A stretch of 64,000 nt of DNA, from positions 27,000,694 through 27,064,693 of the forward strand of contig CM017563.1 in NCBI GenBank assembly GCA_007844125.1. The letters run 5' to 3'. The translations under genes were made by a program, and so were the position numbers. Origin of the DNA: Sinonovacula constricta (Eukaryota; Mollusca; Bivalvia; Cardiida; Solecurtidae). This document shows positions 58,023-64,000 of the stretch, one piece after another. Under the pieces are notes generated by a model, which was given only the letters and a program-made list of their open reading frames with translations, did not search any database and had not been told where the DNA came from. Within the stretch, counting starts at the first letter, position 1; every line of letters starts with the position of its first letter.

Positions 58023-58583
58023 CTGCATAAAGTAAGCGCGATGTGTGCATATAAATAACTCGCATGTGTGGGTGTCGTACAACACCCGGGCATTTACCCA
58101 AAGGGCTTTTTGGACATATGCCAGCGGAGTCATGTTTCGGCGGCTAAACCCCTTTGTGAAGAATAAACTCGCCCAGAGATGTTGTCCCCATTGAGATGAC
58201 CCTCTGTTCCAGGTGTGGAGGCTTAGCCGGGGCTGTGGCGGCTAAGCCTCTTTGAGAAATGAACCCCGGCAATGGGGCAATTACAGAAAATCGTAGCTTT
58301 GTGTTAAGACTTTTTTTCAGAGAACAGAACCGAGTATGTGGCGGTTAACGTCGTAGCTTTCAATTAAATGAAAAGAATAGCAGGCATTAATACGAGGGGC
58401 ATTTGTAAAGTATTAATCAGTGCGATTTTTAACGTTAATCCGAGCGTAATTGGTACATGTTATACATGTATGGACAGATTAGACTCTCCTCTACAGTTAC
58501 GTGCAGGAGGAAACCGGAAAAACCCTACACAGTGAGCGCAATGTTCACTTGAATCGACTACGGTCAGGTACACTGCAGTTAAA

Positions 58584-59020
58584 ATGGCAGATAAAGAGAA
58601 AATTCTCAAGATGAGCAAAGAGCGTATTGTAAAATACGCGCATTGCTTGGCTATGCTGCACCTGATATTAAATCAGACTTCAACAAGGTTTATGGGGACA
58701 GTGCCCTATCGTATGCCACAGTTAGAAGATGGGTCCGTCTATTTACCTCCGGTAGAGAGGCGATAAAAGATGAGGCCTGTCCTGGCCGTCCAGTTACAAC
58801 AATGACTGACGGAAATATTGCCGCTGTTAAAAAAGCTGTGGAAGATGATGCCCGCTGTACAGTGGAGGTGATAAGTAATATATGTGGCATTAATTCGTCA
58901 TCGGTTTTTCAAATATTGACTCGCGTGTTAAAGCTACGCAAGGTTTGCGCCAGGTGGATACCCCACCTTCTTACTGAGGACCAAAAACGGGAGCGCGTGC
59001 GAATTAACATTACGCCGAAA
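58584..59020 (+). pseudogene. mariner transposase, N-terminal half
   Basis: ATG at 58,584; the frame changes near 58,640 and then shows YATVRRWVRLFTSGREAIKD, a helix-turn-helix type region, and later RWIPHLLTEDQKRERVR, the linker typical of mariner transposases. It breaks off after the linker at the insertion. Confidence 0.8.
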
Positions 59021-59188
59021 TTTGATTGACAGGACAAGACGCCTAGCGTTAGCTAATCAGCGCGCTCCATTTGGTCACGTGATTCTTTTGTTTTCGGTCG
59101 CCATTTTCCTTGGACAAGCTGATTGCATTTCGTTGACCAAGAAACGGAGGAATAATTCTGATTTTAATAACAAAAAAGCGAGAAGAAA

Positions 59189-59420
59189 ATGGTTAAAAGA
59201 TGTCAGTGGGGTCTCTGTGATTCAGATAGTCGATATCCGGAACGTTTGACAGGCGGCATCGTTTTTATTCCATTTCCAAAGCCGAAACGTAACTTGGACA
59301 AATGTTAAAGATGGATAAAATCGTGTAATCGTGAACACCACCAGTTGAATGTTGAAAAAGTCGACGGAAATTACAACTTTTATCGTCTAACGCATTCTCG
59401 TTTTAATATATATGTATATA
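59189..59420 (+). pseudogene. THAP-like zinc finger N-terminus inside the mariner insertion
   Basis: From ATG 59,189 the frame reads MVKRCQWGLCDSDSRYPERL then FIPFPKPKR and KC, a stop (TAA 59,306-59,308), and continues in the same frame with RWIKSCNREHHQLNVEKVDG. The C..(4)..C start and FIPFPKP box with a following W recall THAP-type DNA-binding domains. The family match is from memory. One premature stop breaks it; no acceptor or donor is obvious. Confidence 0.5.
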
Positions 59421-60486
59421 TTCCATCTTTGTTATGACCCACTGCAGTAACTTCTACTCAGATCAAAGAAATAGATCCCCTTTAACTTGAGTAACATCGG
59501 ACGATTTCGTTGTGATATATGGTAACAAAAATAATAAACACATTATCAAAGGTTAACTGCATTTATAAATCATGGATTTAATGTAATAATGAAAATTACC
59601 CGGATTTACACGAACAGTATGCGTCTGTAATGGAATCTAGGTCGATCGTCATGTGCACACTGTGTGGCTTCTCGCTCTTTCGTTGTGATCGGAAAACACT
59701 AGAATTAACGTCAATTTCTTCCTTCGATCTTAAAGTCAACCTGACTGATTGAATGTAAGATTCATTTGCGTATCGTCTGGCTTGAGTTCTTTGCCGAAGT
59801 GACGATTTTCTTAGCATAAAATGCTCACCAAAGTTCGCTGGTAGATCGCTTAAACAGGCAGCCATGTTTGTTGACAATGGGTCCTACGAGGATTAACATC
59901 CGATTAAAATATGGTGCAGAGTATACTATAACATTACATTTAATAGCATTTCAAATCTGGTGTTAATTGCAATAGTTATTGAAGTTTGCTCCACTTTCCT
60001 TTCAACAAGGAAGATGCCATATAGGTGCGAAATGTATTGCTTTAATTTTTAAACCTCCCGTATTTGTTATTATGGATATTCCACATTAGGTGTTAATTAT
60101 ATGTTTTGATCAAGACAAATAATAACCACTTTAATTTTCAACACATTCTTTTCAACTGCACCTGTGTTATTCAATTTTCTTACCGACAAAACATAGAAAA
60201 CATTTATCGCTTTAATTGTGTTTATTTTCAAAGCAGTCATAATTATTTGACATATCTCGCTCACAAACGATAATACATTGGTCATGCTTTGTAATTTATG
60301 TTTTAATGTTCATATCTTACATTTAATATTTCATACAAGTAACGCACACAATATTTAGTACATACAATAATATTTGATGATGTGAATTGTATTGACACAT
60401 GTTTATTGTTATTTATGCCCCTATCAACGAATTGTTGATATATATTATGTAATATATGGATACATATATACATTAAAATCGTTTTT
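59420..60486. other. AT-rich remainder of the insertion
   Basis: Outside the SWIM-like exon (59,600-59,865) no features are recognised, in particular no inverted repeats or LTRs that would name the inserting element. Confidence 0.4.
59600..59865 (-). CDS. SWIM-like first exon inside the mariner insertion
   Basis: An intact minus-strand frame starts with ATG at 59,865 (MAACLSDLPANFGEHFMLRK), continues with QRTQARRYANESYIQSVRLT, and ends AYCSCKSG at a donor GG/GTAATT. The CSCKSG end is the first half of a SWIM zinc-binding motif (CxC...CxH), so the second half would be in a following exon at lower coordinates, which was not found. It is open and well formed, convergent with the THAP-like piece. 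Could be a transposed gene fragment. Confidence 0.5.
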
Positions 60487-60567
60487 TATGTCTTTGTATG
60501 TCTTTGTGGTGTCTTTGTTGTGTCTTTGTTGTGTCTTTGCATGTCTCTGTGTGTCTTTGCATGTCTT
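60487..60567. repeat. Short tandem repeat (TGTCTTTG-based, about 11 bp)
   Basis: Seven or eight units of GTCTTTG plus three or four variable bases, placed exactly at the right border of the foreign sequence in the mariner element. Confidence 0.85.
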
Positions 60568-60576
60568 TTGAAATGT

Positions 60577-61288
60577 TTAGTAGGACCGTTGACAAAAGAG
60601 TATTGACCCGATCGACGATAAAATGTCCAAGGTTATCAGATAGTCACAGCTGCTCGATATATACAGGAATGCTGACCAAAACCGCAGGAATGAAATTGTG
60701 ACTGGCGATGAAACATGGGTATATTTTATGAGCCTGACAGTAAAGAAAAAAAAAAGGTGTGGGTCGGTGAAAATGACGAACGGCCCCAAGTTACCCGTAA
60801 AGCTCGCACCTCAAAACGCATCATGTATGCATTATTTTTTAGTGCCAGGGAATGGTGTCTCGAATTCCTATACCAGAAGGCAGGAGTGTTACTGGAATAT
60901 TTTACCGAGATTTGGTTCTTTCTGCTGTTGTAAGCCACTATACTGCAGCCCGTCCCCGTACCGGCGTACCCGGAATCAAGCTCCTTCATGATAACGCACC
61001 TGCCCACAAGTCAGTGGTGGTAAAGTCGTATCTTAGCGACAACAGCATTGACACTTCACCACACCCTGCATATAGCCCTGATCTTGCTTTGTGCGATTGT
61101 TGAATCCTTATATCAAGAACTACATGAGAGGTCGACGTTTTGAATCTCGGCACGCCGTCGGCAGCGCGCTTTTCCAGTGTCTAAACACTGTACCTAAAGA
61201 GAGCTACCGAAAAGCATTTTCCGATTGGATTCATCGCTTGGAAAAGTGCATCCAAGTCAAAGGGGAATACTTCGAATGGTTTGTCTAA
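60577..61288 (+). pseudogene. mariner transposase, C-terminal half (DD34D)
   Basis: TGDETWVYF carries the first catalytic Asp (60,707), HDNAPAHK the second (60,990) and PDLALCD the third (61,095). The last two are exactly 34 residues apart, the mariner signature. Stops and shifts occur (for example right after LALCDC), and the second D lies in a different frame from the first, so the enzyme is inactive although all three Asp codons remain. Confidence 0.85.
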
Positions 61289-61360
61289 CAATTTCTGCAG
61301 AAATATTACGTATACGACTAAAGCGCCACACTGATTAATACTTTATAAATGCCCCTCGTA

Positions 61361-62097
61361 GTAATTCGTAGATGTTTGGCGATGTATTTTTTACAAAAAA
61401 GCGAGAATGCTAAGATTACCAACGAAGCTTAAAATTACAAAAGATATGAAGCAGAAAAACAACAAGGAAGAAAGCAAAGAAGCACACATCTATGTGAAAA
61501 GTGAAGTATGACAATCATTATAAACATGTATTTTCTATCTGAATAGGTAAATAAGAAAAGGTCCTATCAAAACTCTAACAGATATTTAAATTTTATCTAC
61601 CAGTAGACAAAGGCAAACAAGGTAAATGCAAATGAGCCACGCTGCACAGTTAGCTATTTTTTAATCTTAGAAAAAACGTGACAACATATATTTGAGATCA
61701 CGTTATATCATCATCGATTTTATTCGCTCTGACATCGGTGCCTATTTTAAGCAGAAATTAAAATCGTGTTTGTTTATAGATTAAAAAAGAGATAATTTTA
61801 AATGTTTTCAAAAAGGGTTACACTGTTTTAAAATTCAGATAGGATTTAAGATCATATTTCCTTAGACTAAAGTATGGGCTTCTGCAGAAACAATGCACAA
61901 ATATCTGAAATAGGGGTTAAACTTTTCTTCGTCTATATACATGTATATAACACCTTGGAAGAGAGTGTCGGTTTTATACATTGTTTTAAACTATTCTATG
62001 GTCTTAGAAATTAATATTATAAATACTTTCTTGAAGATATAGAGATACTGAACACTTACAACACTAACAATCACAACTTTTCAAATACGTGTTTTAC
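61361..62097. other. AT-rich spacer between mariner and hAT
   Basis: Nothing recognised. Confidence 0.5.
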
Positions 62098-63095
62098 TAG
62101 GGATGTTAACGAGTATTCGAATATTCAAATATCAAGTCGGTATTTGAATAGTGGTATTGAAATTCGTTTTTTTTTATTATTCTTATTCACTCTTGGTAAG
62201 TTTGAAGTAAAAGTGAAATGGGTTTTCTTTAGTCGATCGTTTTTTCTCCAAAACGACTTGAGACGCTGGCGATATGTAATTGCTCTCGCTCTTTGATAGA
62301 TAGGGTGTGAGGGGCATGTCTCCTGATTACGAATTGCCATCTGGTTAACATGATGAAATCACTTCACTGCGCATAACCCCTTCCCTAACACTCTCCCACC
62401 TACACCCAGTCATATCACGCATACAGCAGTGGAAACAGTTGCCAACGTACAACAAACACTTATGTCAGTTCAATGTTGTCGCAATTACCTACAGCAATTA
62501 CGTAAGACTGACTCTACCCATTTTGGTCGGGATCGTGTGTAATAAATGCGATACATTGTATAAGGCTAAACTAAATGTCCCTAATTGACATGTTATGGCT
62601 TCCATGCGATAGTCTTAGCGATAATTAGTCAATCAGCCAATCACAATTTTACATCAAACCGACCACCAACCAATCAAGACCGTTAATTGGCGGTACACTT
62701 GAGCGGCTTCCCTAAATAAACTATATATATGTCAATATAATTGTACAAAGTACAATACGTAACAAAAAGATCTCAAGTTTAAGGTGACTAATAAATAATG
62801 CGTTTTTTTTCAAAAGGGTTTAAATGTTCACAATAATAATGATAATTGTTAAGGAACAATTACATTGTTCACACATTTACTGGCATTCTTCATTGACAAT
62901 ATTCATTCTGCTGCAAATTACCGCTGGTCGAGGAAAGAATCGCCCGTCCTGGTTCCGTCTGAAAATATTGCCGTTCGTATTTCAAAAGTAAAAAATCGCC
63001 GTTTTGAAATTAAATACTAACTAAAATCAGAAATCTGCCATTGCTTCTGCATAACGTAAAGCTAGCAATGTCAATAATTGGTCAGAAATAAAACC
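62098..63095 (-). mobile_element. hAT-type element, truncated inverted copy
   Basis: Starts with TAGGGATGTTAACGAGTATT and is the diverged reverse complement of 12,280-14,289, sharing AATTGACATGTTATGGCTTC, TGTGATTGGCTGAT-type and GCCAACGTACAA-type words. It lacks the other terminal repeat and ends in unrelated sequence near 63,095. It carries one unit of the region duplicated (141 bp) in the first copy. Confidence 0.75.
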
Positions 63096-63639
63096 TGTTT
63101 ACCTTTTACTTCTTCCTCACCTCATCTTTTCGGCAAACATGTTTTAAAGGATTTATAGCTTATGGTGTCTTTGTTAAACAATTACACAATACTAGCTCAT
63201 CGTGTCTTAAGAATTCTGCGAAGCTCAAAATAGAGTGGCTCTGCGACGCTAGAGTGCTGTAGTAAATGCCCCTAAAAGGGGAGGTAGTCGGATTGATACG
63301 GAATTAAACGATGACATTGGGATACGGGATGTTGTGTCGTACTGTAGACACATGGAAGAAAATGATTGTGATAATACCAAGTGCATAAAATAATGTATAC
63401 AGATAGCTTCAACGGTAAGAGAATTGTAACAAATAGTTATATGTATATGGGAATAATTACCCAAAGACCAATTGTTTAGTAAAAATATAGTGATTAAATG
63501 TACTCATAATACGTTTTGTTTATCGTTCGCTAGCTAAGACACAGGGTAGGGTTGAACTTTTTGTAATTTAACAGATAATACACATCTAAAATACCATATA
63601 GCTGGTGGCTTCAATTTAGGTTTAAAATCCAAATACTGA
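63096..63639. other. AT-rich spacer
   Basis: Only a small hairpin GCCCCTAAAAGGGG near 63,268 stands out. Confidence 0.45.
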
Positions 63640-64000
63640 CACTTGTTCTGTATGTTACCGGAATGAAACTGTCAGACAACATGGCCTTTACCAGCGTGTT
63701 AAAGTACCAACGTGAGTTACTAATAAATGTTGTACTATACTTGATCACTTGTACTTGAATATGCCGGACCGAATATAAGCGGTAGTTACTTCATTTATGA
63801 GACTTAGCGATCATGTTTCTGTTTGTTTTACGCGCTCCATTAATTGTAATAAGGCTATATCCGGTAAATCTAATAAATCCATTACATACCGATCGTATAA
63901 CAATCTTGACTTACTGTTTTTCCATTATGACTTAGCTAAATCTAATATATGTAATACTGAAATGATCACTGACCCGAACGAAGCAACACAAACGTTGTAT
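63640..64000 (+). pseudogene. LINE endonuclease-domain fragment, runs off the window
   Basis: The plus strand reads LDHLYLNMPDRI, a stop near 63,775, then SFMRLSDHVSVCFTRSINCN and onward to the window end without a stop (AKSNICNTEMITDPNEATQT). The paired LDH and SDH boxes mark the end of the apurinic-type endonuclease domain of LINE ORF2 proteins. The reverse transcriptase should follow beyond 64,000. At least one stop and one frame change are visible. Confidence 0.5.

Larger units (their letters stand above)
58393..61358 (+). mobile_element. mariner element with nested insertion
   Basis: Terminal inverted repeats CGAGGGGCATTTGTAAAGTA (58,393) and its counterpart ending at 61,358 differ at one or two positions over about 30 bp. 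They are flanked by TA (58,391-58,392 and 61,359-61,360). It encodes a mariner transposase in two parts, split by about 1.56 kb of foreign sequence (about 59,005-60,565). Without it the element would be about 1.4 kb, normal for mariner. Confidence 0.85.

Overview
The window looks like a piece of an invertebrate nuclear genome, most likely a bivalve mollusc. That is an inference: introns with GT/AG borders, AT-rich gaps, tRNA-derived SINEs, BEL/Pao, Polinton, Penelope-like, mariner and hAT remains, and several dispersed protein families typical of molluscs and cnidarians. Host genes are few and appear only as single exons; most of the sequence is satellite DNA and decayed mobile elements.

Layout. 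1-287: partial exon of an unknown acidic protein (minus). 0.5-0.8 kb: tRNA-like element and a hairpin. 0.83-6.35 kb: a 39-bp satellite in three sub-families, the last organised as a 78-bp dimer; an old fourth block lies at 14.5-15.3 kb. 6.9-7.1 kb: hAT-type MITE. 8.1-11.0 kb (minus): broken copy of a large nuclease-like gene family, split by a short retroposon. 11.8-12.1 kb: last exon of an unknown gene, 40 bp from a hAT element (12.1-14.3 kb, perfect 8-bp target duplication). 15.9-20.9 kb: decayed Polinton with integrase and protein-primed DNA polymerase B pieces, holding a SINE. 21.0-23.6 kb: BEL/Pao fragment fused to a transposase-like pseudogene. 24.1 kb: SAP-domain pseudogene. 26.4-27.6 kb: tRNA-like element, BEL/Pao pol end, retroposon copy. 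29.8-30.6 kb: Penelope-like remnant with a GIY-YIG domain. 32.2-33.0 kb: (CA)n and a terminal exon with a frame break. 34.1-37.1 kb: second BEL/Pao element. 37.2-46.1 kb: 37-bp then 36-bp satellite with higher-order repeats. 47.4-50.1 kb: promoter-like block and candidate exons of a zinc-ribbon-like gene, with a 960-bp LINE in one intron. 52.0-52.3 kb: 46-bp minisatellite. 52.9 kb: guanylate cyclase exon (minus). 54.1-58.3 kb: second Polinton copy. 58.4-61.4 kb: mariner element (DD34D) carrying a 1.6-kb insertion with THAP-like and SWIM-like coding pieces. 62.1-63.1 kb: second hAT copy, inverted. 63.6-64.0 kb: LINE endonuclease piece running off the window.

The best supported host gene is the guanylate cyclase exon at 52,916-52,998. 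Satellite DNA covers about 15 kb, near a quarter of the window. The most unusual items are the large nuclease-like family (possible C-terminal part at 8-11 kb, possible N-terminal part at 49.7 kb), the 1,802-bp higher-order repeat, and the domain-carrying insertion inside a mariner.
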